Shown in pieces: positions 8,940 to 17,518 of a stretch of 64,000 nucleotides of DNA. This stretch comes from Agrobacterium tumefaciens. GTDB taxonomy: Bacteria > Pseudomonadota > Alphaproteobacteria > Rhizobiales > Rhizobiaceae. The first letter of the stretch is position 1, and each line of letters begins with the position of its first letter. The notes under the pieces are model-generated. The model worked only from the letters and a program-made list of their open reading frames with translations, was not told the DNA's origin and made no database searches. The stretch is from assembly GCA_025559845.1 (NCBI GenBank), contig CP048472.1:113577-177576 (forward strand), in the 5' to 3' direction. Position numbers and translations under genes: made by a program.

Positions 8940-9716
8940 CTACGCGGCCGCTGAGACCTTTTCGATCAGTGGGCGCACCTTGCTGAGGAATTCCTCGCTT
9001 CCGCACGCAAAACGGAGCTTCGACGAGAGATCGATCCTGTCCCAGTCGATCGTATTGGAGATACCGAGATGGCCGAGTATCGGCAGTGCCGCCATCACAT
9101 CCCAGGTCAAATCCCCGAGCGACACGTAGCCGTCGGTCTCGCCCATCGCCACTTCGATCATCGACAAGGTCGCGGCGCCGCAGAACCGGAAGCTGATCTT
9201 CAGATCATCCGAAATAAAGCGGCTGAAACCGGTCGAGGCACGCGACATATCAAGCGCTGGCAGCGGCTTGATCGGTTGACCGTTCAACCGTGTTGGAACG
9301 GTCTTGCCGCCGACCAGAATCAGATCTCGAACAGGTGCATAAATCACGCCGAATGACGGACGACGGTTCTCGTACAGACCAATCGAGATCGCCCAATTCT
9401 GGCCGCCGCGGACGAAGTTGAATGTTCCGTCGATCGGATCGATGACCCACACGCGCCCGGAGGCGCCAGGAATCTCGCCACTTTCTTCACCCATGATGCC
9501 ATCATCGGGGAACGCCTCCCGCAAGCTGCCAATCAGGAATGCCTCAACGTCCTTGTCGGCCTCGGTAACGAGGTCGAGGTGTCCCTTTGTCTCGACGGGA
9601 AGGCTCGACAGGGAACGAAAGTGATCGAGGGCACGCTCGCCGGCTTTGCGGGCGATCTTCTCGACAATGGCAGCGGTATCCTGCTCGGCAGACTTTGGCA
9701 TATTCTGATCAGCCAT
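8940..9716 (-). CDS. accG: Inositol-monophosphatase-family sugar phosphatase, AccG-like
   Basis: 258 residues, full length for the family. Motifs present: GEES (76-79), WVIDPIDGT (90-98, metal-binding Asp residues) and TWDVMAAL (~204-211). In agrocinopine plasmids AccG is an IMPase-family enzyme that dephosphorylates arabinose-2-phosphate released from agrocinopine by AccF. Here an AccF-like tail lies directly upstream (8-base overlap) and the arc-like genes including traR lie downstream, the same context. It is the only intact gene in this decayed stretch. With accF truncated, its pathway role at this locus is probably lost unless expression comes from elsewhere. Confidence 0.75.
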   Translation of the reverse strand: MADQNMPKSAEQDTAAIVEKIARKAGERALDHFRSLSSLPVETKGHLDLVTEADKDVEAFLIGSLREAFPDDGIMGEESGEIPGASGRVWVIDPIDGTFNFVRGGQNWAISIGLYENRRPSFGVIYAPVRDLILVGGKTVPTRLNGQPIKPLPALDMSRASTGFSRFISDDLKISFRFCGAATLSMIEVAMGETDGYVSLGDLTWDVMAALPILGHLGISNTIDWDRIDLSSKLRFACGSEEFLSKVRPLIEKVSAAA

Positions 9717-10041
9717 TTGCTTCTTCTTTCAGCCTTGCAACCTGTGCGACATCATCTCCGAGAAACTGGTCGAGCTCCCCGTCGCGGGTTCCCTGGATAA
9801 CCTGAGCTTCGACATTGATGCCGTACTGCATCAGCTTTTCATGATGTCCGGCTGGCAGGTAGCAGAATGCCGCGAAGCCCTTGTCTCGAAGCTGGCGCGC
9901 CTCGCCGCTGGCGAAGTGGTATATCTCGATGTTCATCGCATCGAGGTCGGCCTGGCGGGCAATAGCGGCAGGGTCGATCAGCCGGGAATGCATCAGGCCG
10001 ACAGTCGGAACTTCGGGTCCCCGACCTGTACCATTCGGTGA
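9709..10041 (-). pseudogene. accF: 3' fragment of agrocinopine phosphodiesterase (AccF-like)
   Basis: The frame encodes the last ~110 residues of a glycerophosphodiester-phosphodiesterase-like protein (GPEVPTVGLMHSRLIDPAAI ... INVEAQVIQGTRDGELDQFL). It overlaps the start of accG by eight bases. The usual N-terminal catalytic segments are missing, and similarity-like sequence ends near 10041, ~430 bases from the T-DNA left border. An internal ATG at 9993 exists but would give only 94 residues. AccF naming comes from the accG neighbour and the order known from agrocinopine plasmids; the fold assignment from such a short tail is tentative. Confidence 0.55.
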
Positions 10042-10471
10042 GCAATGGATAGGGGAGTTGATATCGTCAACCGTTCACTTCTAAAGAAATAGCGCCACTC
10101 AGCTTCCTCAGCGGCTTTATCCAGCGATTTCCTATTATGTCGGCATAGTTCTCAAGATCGACAGCCTGTCACGGTTAAGCGAGAAATGAATAAGAAGGCT
10201 GATAATTCGGATCTCTGCGAGGGAGATGATATTTGATCACAGGCAGCAACGCTCTGTCATCGTTACAATCAACATGCTACCCTCCGCGAGATCATCCGTG
10301 TTTCAAACCCGGCAGCTTGGTTGCCGTTCTTCCGAATAGCATCGGTAACATGAGCAAAGTCTGCCGCCTTACAACGGCTCTCCCGCTGACGCCGTCCCGG
10401 ACTGATGGGCTGCCTGTATCGAGTGGTGATTTTGTGCCGAGCTGCCGGTCGGGGAGCTGTTGGCTGGCTGG
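10042..10471 (+). other. Left-border outer flank, no gene
   Basis: 430 bases between the accF relic and the left border. No supported gene. The last ~60 bases (from GAGCTGCCGGTC at ~10438) match the well-known outer flank of the nopaline-type left border as I remember it from binary vectors. Confidence 0.5.
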
Positions 10472-10496
10472 TGGCAGGATATATTGTGGTGTAAAC
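10472..10496 (+). repeat. T-DNA left border repeat (25 bp)
   Basis: Begins TGGCAGGATATATTG and ends GTGGTGTAAAC. It is identical to the nopaline-type (T37/C58) left border, and the ~60 interior bases that follow (AAATTGACGCTTAGACAACT and onward) are also the classical T37 sequence. VirD1/VirD2 nick border repeats to release the T-strand. The orientation puts the T-DNA to the right. Base composition drops sharply to AT-rich just inside. Confidence 0.97.
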
Positions 10497-10883
10497 AAAT
10501 TGACGCTTAGACAACTTAATAACACATTGCGGACGTTTTTAATGTACTGAATTCACATCCGTTTGATACTTGTCTAAAATTGGCTGATTTCGAGTGCATC
10601 TATGCATTAAAACAATCTAATGACAATTATTACCAAGCATCAATGAGATGATGTGTGTGTCTATGTGTAAATATTGCGCGGAGTCATTACAGTTATAATT
10701 ATTTTACGAGTTATTTAAAGTTATAAATACATTTATATACCAAGATATATAGACTATTATAAAATATGAAACTTATATAAGTAATTCAATATTACAGAGA
10801 ATAGATAGATAACATAAATTGCTTCCTATGTCTGATATACAGGATTCTATAATAATATCACGGTACAGATTTTCCATCTTGCT
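10497..10883 (+). other. Left-border inner flank
   Basis: Very AT-rich, no coding potential. Likely holds the 3' untranslated and polyadenylation region of the minus-strand gene that ends at 10884. Several AATATT/ATAAA-type stretches are present at 10680-10800. Confidence 0.5.
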
Positions 10884-12500
10884 CTATAACGTCGGCTCTG
10901 AACGATCATTGAGGAGTCTCGAGCCAACGTGCATGAATAGTCTCCCCCAAAGTTTGGGAAAAAGGCTCAGGAAAAAGATCAGTACGAAGGCTATCCAGAA
11001 ATGAATGTTGGCGAACCCAGCAAGAAAAGTTTTTTTCGTCAGAAGCCAGTAACTCGAATTGCCCAGCACGAATAAAGTGCTTGGAAAACTTACGCCGGCG
11101 GTTGCGGTGAAAAGGCGCAACAGATCGTGCGAGCTTTGCGAATTATCCATAACGTCAACAGCGGCCCGCGCAGCTAACGGCACAAGATTGGCCGCCGCAA
11201 TAAGGCCTGAATAGGCATCGGTTGGAAACGTAGAGAGGCATATCAGGCCAGCCATCGTCAGGATTGCTACTAGTATGCCTGCTTTGCCTCCCCGAGGATT
11301 GCGGTCTTTATCGTCGGCAATATGGCCGACCCACCGGAGAACCCTCAGGGCATCTTCATGGTCTTGTTTGTGGTAACCGATCTGAATACGGAGACGGTTA
11401 CTCACCTCAAAGGTGTCGAGCCAGGAATAGATGATGGCGCTGGAATTCCTCAATCTTGTGTATTCAGAAGTGAAATCGGAACTCTGAGCTGTAGAAATCC
11501 TTTTCATCCGCAAGAAAGAGTATTTTAATAAATCCCGGATGTTCTTCCTGTTCTGCATCAGCATTTGCCACAGAATGCATAGTGACGCCTTCCATGCTAC
11601 ATCTTTGGCGGTGTGAAATGTGGTTCCCTCATGTTGGGGCATAGCAATGGCGAATAAGCCAAAAATTAAAACTGGCAATCCTCCGAGGAAGACTTCGCAA
11701 GCCAGGTGAGCGGCGAGCCTCGTGTCCGCCCAAGGATAATCAAAAATCGCAAGCACCATAAGCTGTGTTTGCAGAGTAATAGGCCCAGAGCGCAAGACGG
11801 CAACTTCCGCTCCAAGTGAGGCAGATACTATGTCGGGCAGGACAACCGCCAACTGCATTATGACCAACCAAAGCCAGAACAGACCCCTCTCCGAAAGGGG
11901 TAGGTGGCATTTTAGTTGCCACCTCATTTCTTGCGTTTGAATGGATTGCGCGCTTCGACGCAGGTACTTTTTAACTTCTTTGGGCAGGCTGGGGAGTTCA
12001 AGAATAACTCGAAAGGCGTCGTCTCTTTCCTTGCGCGCTTGAGTGGCCCAAGCGTTTCGCGTGGATAGGGGCATGCGCATGAGGATATCCGTCAAGCTGT
12101 TCTCCGAACTGGCGAATGGACGATAAGATTTGTCGGCAATATCTTCATCAGGAATGACGGCCGGTTCCGGTGCTGCTCTTAAAGCAAACGCATCTACATG
12201 GTCATGGGCCGCTGGCTGGTGCGTTGAACAAAAGATCTGCTGCATATGATGTGATACCATGCCTTCATCTTCTGGCAGTGGAGTGACGGAATGGCCTCGA
12301 ATGCAGTCTGCTTCTTGGCCGACATCGGTTTCCTCAGTGATGTAAGAGTAAGGTCCTCCCAAGAAGGGTGAAGGGAGGATTTTTCTGACATGGAGGGAGT
12401 GAAGCCAGCTGCTTTTGAGCTTTCTTTCTATCGCCTCAACCGGAGTGTTCTGGTTCTCCATTGATAACTTGGCACAGCTTGAGGCATCCAGGGAATGCAA
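10884..12500 (-). CDS. T-DNA multi-spanning membrane protein of unknown function
   Basis: 538 residues (or 525 from the second ATG). I do not recognise the family. The N-terminal ~190 residues are soluble, Pro/Ser/Glu-rich with a charged helical stretch (150-190). Five hydrophobic segments follow: ~206-228, ~262-287, ~406-448 (long, perhaps two spans), ~463-487 and ~492-521. A basic/amphipathic loop lies at ~300-405. It is the first gene inside the left border, read toward it, so it would be made in the plant cell and sit in a membrane. It is not a plast protein, opine synthase or hormone enzyme. Candidates are an opine exporter or a membrane-targeted effector; neither is demonstrated. Position matches the poorly described 'gene a' area of nopaline T-DNA. 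Confidence 0.7.
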   Translation of the reverse strand: MHSLDASSCAKLSMENQNTPVEAIERKLKSSWLHSLHVRKILPSPFLGGPYSYITEETDVGQEADCIRGHSVTPLPEDEGMVSHHMQQIFCSTHQPAAHDHVDAFALRAAPEPAVIPDEDIADKSYRPFASSENSLTDILMRMPLSTRNAWATQARKERDDAFRVILELPSLPKEVKKYLRRSAQSIQTQEMRWQLKCHLPLSERGLFWLWLVIMQLAVVLPDIVSASLGAEVAVLRSGPITLQTQLMVLAIFDYPWADTRLAAHLACEVFLGGLPVLIFGLFAIAMPQHEGTTFHTAKDVAWKASLCILWQMLMQNRKNIRDLLKYSFLRMKRISTAQSSDFTSEYTRLRNSSAIIYSWLDTFEVSNRLRIQIGYHKQDHEDALRVLRWVGHIADDKDRNPRGGKAGILVAILTMAGLICLSTFPTDAYSGLIAAANLVPLAARAAVDVMDNSQSSHDLLRLFTATAGVSFPSTLFVLGNSSYWLLTKKTFLAGFANIHFWIAFVLIFFLSLFPKLWGRLFMHVGSRLLNDRSEPTL

Positions 12501-13501
12501 AAGCTCCTTTATTAATTGTGCTCGAATCCACCGAATAAAAATGCACCGCGTGGGTCTCGGTCCTGTTTTGGCCTATAAGTCAAAGCAGCGGCGTCGACTA
12601 GACGATAGTCAGTTGTTTTTTTAAAGGAAAACGAGTTTTCTATTCGGAAAGAAAATGTGCCGTTCGCCTAATAATGATGCCAATGACTTAATCTGTACGA
12701 CGGATCGTGTAATATTATAGAGCCAAGTGCGATTCAATGAATTTCAATTGTTGGTATTTCAGCGAATTTGTATTTTTCCATTTGGAATGGTATAACAGCA
12801 CGTTCATAACGTTAAAGGAAAGGGGAGGCATATACGCGGAATATTTAACTGTATCAATGAAATTGAAATATTCAATCTGGCACGCAGAACCCACATCAAC
12901 AGTTTAACTCGACTCTCGGAAAGCCAGCTATCATTCGAAAATCTGTCGCTTCCTCTAGCGCCGCTGTGATTGTAGGGCGAAATGACAAACTGCGCGACGT
13001 TGCCTGAATGACTGGCTGTATGGCATGGGACGCGTTCTTGAAAGAGAGTCGCTAAGATAAACCTCTCCAACCCAACCGAAACATGGTTGCTTCCGTGTTT
13101 CGAACACAGCAGTTTCACCTCATTGCGAGACTTGTTGAGAGATTTTCAAATTTGTCGGCAGGTTCGATTGCTGACTATTGATTTACACGAAAGTGTGAAA
13201 AACAAGTCCTTATCGTGGCAGTTGGTATGATGTTCAGGAGCAACGCAATTCAAAAGTGGACCCAGGCTGTTTCACGGGTCCCATCGCGGTGCCCAAATAT
13301 CTGAGTAGCATCAAAGCTCTGGTGACGGTCAAATGAATTCGTCGGTGTTCTGGGAACAAGCGTTTGAAAATGTTGATATGCTCACTTCCCACTTTGACAA
13401 GTGCGGCACGAGCGAAATAGTAACCTAAACTTTCTTTATTGCGATGTTTGACAATCACTGGGCAGGTGAGTGTTATAATAGAGGGCCACTAGCCTTCGGC
13501 C
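12501..13501 (+). other. 1 kb intergenic T-DNA, divergent promoters
   Basis: Separates the minus-strand membrane-protein gene from the first plus-strand plast gene, so it should hold both promoters. Two short minus-strand frames (12804-13118, 13234-13458) show no motif. A TTATAG sequence at ~12571-12576 (minus sense) could be the TATA box of the leftward gene. Confidence 0.4.
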
Positions 13502-14233
13502 ATGCACACCTCACTAATGTCTTACAATCAAAATATGATACCCTCAGGGGATGATCGCCCCGTCTTTCCGACAATTGATTTGTTCGCAAACACCTCCCTG
13601 GAAGAACTTCAGCAGAGCCTATGCGCGGCGGTCGCAAATTATAGGGATTTCCTCACTCGAAAGATTCTCCCCTTCCAGCAATCTTGGGTTGTCCGAGTCC
13701 TGTCCGAATCCGGCCTAGACGAAGAGACTCTGCGCGCAATCAAAAGCTGTGTCTTCACGCCGTGTTGCAGCATTCCTGGCGCCGTCCAGCCAGATAGAAT
13801 TTGCCAACATGACTCACCAATCTACATCTACACCTCCCTGAATTTATTATCGCAATACGTCGAAGGAAAAACCCTATTGCGGTGCTATCGCAAATTTGTG
13901 CTGGCTTCATCACTCCCACCATACCGAACGGATATTCCAGCAGAGGAGCTCAAGAACGTACTCAACAGTATCTTGCCAGGCGCCTATAGCATGCCGCATG
14001 CCGTAAGCTGCTTCGTGGCCATTTTGCCCAGTAAGAAATTCACGATCAGCATGTCCAAAATCACCACCCGTGGTGGCGCGGAGGAGCATTTTGTCGTTTT
14101 CAGTAGAGAAGAGAACGACATAATCCCATACGACATCGTCGCAGTGGGGAAGACGCTGTTCTCCCAGTCGGACGAGGAATTTGGTTTGCCAAATCTCAGC
14201 TTCGATGAACTACAGAACCTTATCAGCACTTAA
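13502..14233 (+). CDS. RolB/RolC-family (plast) protein, 243 aa
   Basis: Shows the plast signature in order: SPIYIYTS (~106), PPYRTDIPAEELKNVL (~139), SCFVAILPSKKF (~168), YDIVAVGKTLF (~220). Plast proteins are T-DNA growth modifiers acting in plant cells; most have no defined biochemistry. By position between left border and acs it corresponds to the b/c' gene group of nopaline T-DNA, but I cannot name it. Alternative ATGs at codons 6 and 11. A perfect 9-bp hairpin follows the stop codon (14237-14260). Confidence 0.85.
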   Translation: MHTSLMSYNQNMIPSGDDRPVFPTIDLFANTSLEELQQSLCAAVANYRDFLTRKILPFQQSWVVRVLSESGLDEETLRAIKSCVFTPCCSIPGAVQPDRICQHDSPIYIYTSLNLLSQYVEGKTLLRCYRKFVLASSLPPYRTDIPAEELKNVLNSILPGAYSMPHAVSCFVAILPSKKFTISMSKITTRGGAEEHFVVFSREENDIIPYDIVAVGKTLFSQSDEEFGLPNLSFDELQNLIST

Positions 14234-14236
14234 TCT

Positions 14237-14260
14237 GTTTTCTATTCATGGATAGAAAAC
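14237..14260 (+). repeat. Hairpin just after plast stop codon
   Basis: GTTTTCTAT, six-base loop TCATGG, ATAGAAAAC: perfect 9-bp inverted repeat beginning three bases after the TAA of the preceding gene. It could affect mRNA 3' processing or stability in the plant; function unproven. Confidence 0.7.
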
Positions 14261-14938
14261 AACCCTAGTGTATGGGATCAATATAACCATGCTAGTGCCA
14301 CTGTGTATCTCCCGATGAGACATGTAATGATATGGATGCATGTTTCATGCAAGGATAAGAATGTGATAAAAATAATTTAATAAAAATAAGTCCTTGATGC
14401 TTTTCTGAAACATCTTTGAGGAAGTATTATTTATTGAACAGATTTTACACAAATTGAAAATTCATCCTGGTGAAACAGCGTATTTTTTTGACAGAATCGT
14501 AATGATTCGTGAGACAATGTGGGCCATCGTTTTCGGGCATCGAAAGCTGGCTTCGTCACGAGCCAAGCGAAGGCCCAAGCCTCAATTTTGCGATGAGCCA
14601 GGGAGGCACGCTACGTGTCTGTCAGCAATTATAGGACTATGGTGGATGCTTTTTGACAATGTGGCGATAAGGATCACCTCGATAAGCTCGAAACCTGCTT
14701 TATGTCATTCACATGTCAATTATCGAAAAAACGGCCCTACGCTCATCCAATAGTTAAGTAACGGGTCCTGTTTGTAGTTTAACAGACAGGAATGCTGTTT
14801 CCAGAAGGCATTTCAACAGTATAAAGCCGTAAAATTACCATGATCACGTTCCCTGCACATGCGTTTTTCAGCTATAAAGCAAGATTCAATCTCTGGGGCT
14901 CCAAAGAGCTCCGGATGCTACACCCCTCATAAAGCTTA
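14261..14938 (+). other. Intergenic T-DNA with TATA box for next gene
   Basis: About 680 bases. AATAAAA stretches at ~14378-14385 would serve as poly(A) signals for the upstream gene. TATAAAG at 14873-14879, 60 bases before the next ATG, is a good plant-type TATA box; a second lies at 14820. A 99-codon frame at 14454 has no family features. Confidence 0.55.
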
Positions 14939-15634
14939 ATGATGGTATATCAGCGTCCTGTTTTCAGGGTGATTAGCCTGCTGCGGATCCGGAACCGCGA
15001 AGAGGCCAAGCTCGTGCTGATCGGAGCAGTCGTGGTTTATCGCAATTTTGTGGAACAAACCTTGGCTGATGCCCAAAAAAATTGGGTCAAGTCACTCGTA
15101 CTCTACGACGATCCGGGTGATGCTGTGACCGGAATCCTGACATGGTTCAGCAGGTGTGCATGCTTGCACGGACCGAGGTTGGGGCCGTTGGACACAATCG
15201 CCGTGAATGATAATCCGCTCTACATTTACTGTCCTCGCAGGAAGCTTGAGGAATATGCAAAAGAACGTATTGTGTCTTTTCATTCAGAGATCGGCTCGGT
15301 CGTGTGCTCCATGTCACCCTTCGATGCAGGCGTGACGCGTGAGAAGGTCCGCTATGGGCATAACCTGATATCCCCAGGGTCTTGCCTCCTTCCGGATGCT
15401 TTGGAAGCCTATGTCGCCTTTCTCCCGAGCAAGTCGTTTCTGAAATTGCCATATAGCGTTTATGAGGTTCACAATGATCGTTATGTTCATAAGTTCTTTG
15501 CGCTGCTCCCAGGATCCCGCTTTCATTTTGAAGTCGTAGCGGTTGGTTTGGCCTATCCCGCTGCCAAAAAAAGGCCTTCTGGTCTTGGAATTCTGCGTTG
15601 TTGCTTCACCGGAAAGACAAACACCTGCCTGTAA
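14939..15634 (+). CDS. RolB/RolC-family (plast) protein, 231 aa, paralogue of gene 5
   Basis: Shares with the gene-5 product (19389-20054) the start pattern RPVFRVI.., EEAKLVLIGAVVVYRNFV, AQKNWVKS, CLHGP, NDNPLYIYCP, SPFDAGVTREKVR and DALEAYVAFLPS; these two are the closest pair in the window. It ends in a short cysteine-containing tail (RCCFTGKTNTCL). Gene 5 proteins make indole-3-lactate and antagonise auxin signalling; whether this paralogue does is unknown. Two tandem ATGs (14939, 14942) lie 60 bases after a TATAAAG box. Plant-expressed. Confidence 0.85.
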   Translation: MMVYQRPVFRVISLLRIRNREEAKLVLIGAVVVYRNFVEQTLADAQKNWVKSLVLYDDPGDAVTGILTWFSRCACLHGPRLGPLDTIAVNDNPLYIYCPRRKLEEYAKERIVSFHSEIGSVVCSMSPFDAGVTREKVRYGHNLISPGSCLLPDALEAYVAFLPSKSFLKLPYSVYEVHNDRYVHKFFALLPGSRFHFEVVAVGLAYPAAKKRPSGLGILRCCFTGKTNTCL

Positions 15635-16112
15635 GAAACTAAGCGTTGGAATGAAGCCAGAAGGTCCGCATCGCCGTTTACCGGTTTATTGTGAAATATC
15701 TTTTAAGTTATGATAATCTGCTGTTGCACGTCGGCAGCAGATCGTGGGCTATTGCCACTATGTACTACGTTCTGTTTTCAAGCACTGTAGCATCTTTCTA
15801 AGCGAAATAAATTATCTCGTTTGTTTGTGTTTTTGAAACAAATATTCATACAGAACAGTGCGATATGTCGTAAAATAGTAAACATGCTGTTCAAAGTTCT
15901 TATTCCCAGGCAATTACCTCGGATACCTATAGTTTTAAAAGAATACCATACATATAACGACATATACGTTTTGATGCCACACAAAGTCAATGAATAGCGG
16001 GAAATAGTCGTAAGCGAAAGTTATCTTGTGTGTGACGAACTGTGTAATTGGATTCAGGGTCTATTTAAAGCCTTTTGAGCGGATGAGGTGAAGACCATTT
16101 CTGCAAATAGAT
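15635..16112 (+). other. Intergenic T-DNA
   Basis: No gene. TATTTAAAG at 16062-16070, 43 bases before the next ATG, is the likely TATA box. Remainder AT-rich. Confidence 0.5.
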
Positions 16113-17057
16113 ATGATGGTTCCACCACGTCCAGGCTTCGCTCCGCTTAGTCTTGAATCTATTAATGACAGAATGGAAATGCATCTATTTTTGACCAGTG
16201 CATGCATCCTATATCATATCTATATCCGCGATAATCTCCTGATTTATCAGGAGATTTGGACGAAATACTGGCGGGGACGATTGGCAGAGAGCGCGCTAAA
16301 AAACGAAATTTCCGCGTTATATCTTCGTCTCCCATTTCCTCGTCCGCCGACGCTTCAGTCCATCGCAGAGCAGGAGGTGATCTGTAAAGACGCGGCGCCA
16401 ATCTATGTTTATTGTTCCCGGGAAGCTATGCTGAGTCATGTGCAGTCTAAGGATCTTTGCCAATTCGGAAGGGCGAACCTTCTCGCATGCACGTTAGCTC
16501 CTTACCGAACCGGAGTTACAATCGAAATGGTGCGATGTTTGTTCAAGCGTTTACGCGATGGAAATCGCGTCGAAGCTGGAACCGGCGAAGAAGACTTGAG
16601 TCATTTTGTGGCCTTCCTTCCCACCACGGCTTTCCGGCGAGGGCCGCGGTTTTACCTGGGTGGCGAAAATGTCCAATTCTTTCTACGAGAAGGAGGGTTG
16701 GAACTCCCTTGCCACATCATCGCGTTCGGTAGAGCGTTGTTCAGCGAAATACTAGCTGATGGCTCGTCCTGGGACTGGAAAAGCGTCGGGGAGAGTTCTC
16801 GTTTGAATCATGTTCGGGCCAGTGTCGAATTGTCACGCAACGTTCCAACGGCGGAGACAACTGATAATTGGGCCGAAGCGGCTTTAGGAGCCGACGCCGT
16901 GTACCCCGTGCGGCCTCCAAATCTGACCCCGACGCAAGATCATCCTTGCAAACCCTTGCTTTCGGGAAATCGAGTGCCGAATGAACGTCATAGACCTTGG
17001 AAGCGCTTCTTCAAGAAGCTCCGATCTGTTTCAAAGCATTTCTACTTTAATCGCTGA
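16113..17057 (+). CDS. RolB/RolC-family (plast) protein with long basic C-terminus, 314 aa
   Basis: The plast core occupies residues ~1-225: APIYVYCSREAML, LAPYRTGVTIEMVR, DLSHFVAFLPTTAFRR, CHIIAFGRALFSEI. It is ~80 residues longer than its neighbours. The extra C-terminal part is Pro-rich and ends in a strongly basic segment (WKRFFKKLRSVSKH) that could be a nuclear-localisation or membrane-contact helix. The function is unknown. A perfect 10-bp inverted repeat lies within the coding sequence at 16233-16256. The start has two tandem Met codons. Confidence 0.83.
   Translation: MMVPPRPGFAPLSLESINDRMEMHLFLTSACILYHIYIRDNLLIYQEIWTKYWRGRLAESALKNEISALYLRLPFPRPPTLQSIAEQEVICKDAAPIYVYCSREAMLSHVQSKDLCQFGRANLLACTLAPYRTGVTIEMVRCLFKRLRDGNRVEAGTGEEDLSHFVAFLPTTAFRRGPRFYLGGENVQFFLREGGLELPCHIIAFGRALFSEILADGSSWDWKSVGESSRLNHVRASVELSRNVPTAETTDNWAEAALGADAVYPVRPPNLTPTQDHPCKPLLSGNRVPNERHRPWKRFFKKLRSVSKHFYFNR
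16233..16256 (+). repeat. Perfect 10-bp hairpin within plast coding sequence
   Basis: AATCTCCTGA, loop TTTA, TCAGGAGATT. It lies in codons ~41-48 of the 16113 gene. Long, perfect hairpins are uncommon inside coding DNA. Confidence 0.75.
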
Positions 17058-17518
17058 ATCTGTATTAATTTGCTGTCTGGTTGTGCTTTCGCTTAAATAA
17101 TTATCTATGTTCGAGTGCGGTCCTTGTGATGTTGTTGAAACAAATGTTTTATTGGCTGATATGGCCATCAATAAAAATTTTAAAATAGCGATCATGCTAT
17201 ATTGATAGAACATGGTTGTTTGCTACAGGTAATCAGATAGGTATTTAATAGGTATTATTTGTCGAACACAAACCCGATAATTTCGCAGTTCAATTATTGA
17301 ATATCGAGAATCCGAGCGACTAAGTTTGAAGTGATTTCCCGAAATTATCGCATTTTTGAAAAAATCGTAAAGACAAATGGACGTGGCCAAGGGTCACCGA
17401 GTGCGGCGTGCCGCAAAAATAGAAACCTGGTCTCCAATTATGCCACTGCAATTTAGAATACGCGTGAACACATTGATATATCGAAATTAATAAACATATT
17501 GTTTCAATTACGAGACTT
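17058..17518 (+). other. Convergent intergenic T-DNA
   Basis: Lies between the 3' ends of a plus-strand plast gene and minus-strand acs. AT-rich, no coding potential; expected to hold both polyadenylation regions. Confidence 0.5.

Noticed and set aside
12744..12760. VirG-box-like TTTCAATTG inside the T-DNA
   Set aside because: No vir gene follows and the flanks do not complete the box.
13234..13458. 74-codon minus-strand frame upstream of the first plast gene
   Set aside because: No motif and no start context; likely chance in promoter DNA.
14454..14753. 99-codon frame between plast genes
   Set aside because: Alternative start, no motif, composition like its AT-rich surroundings.
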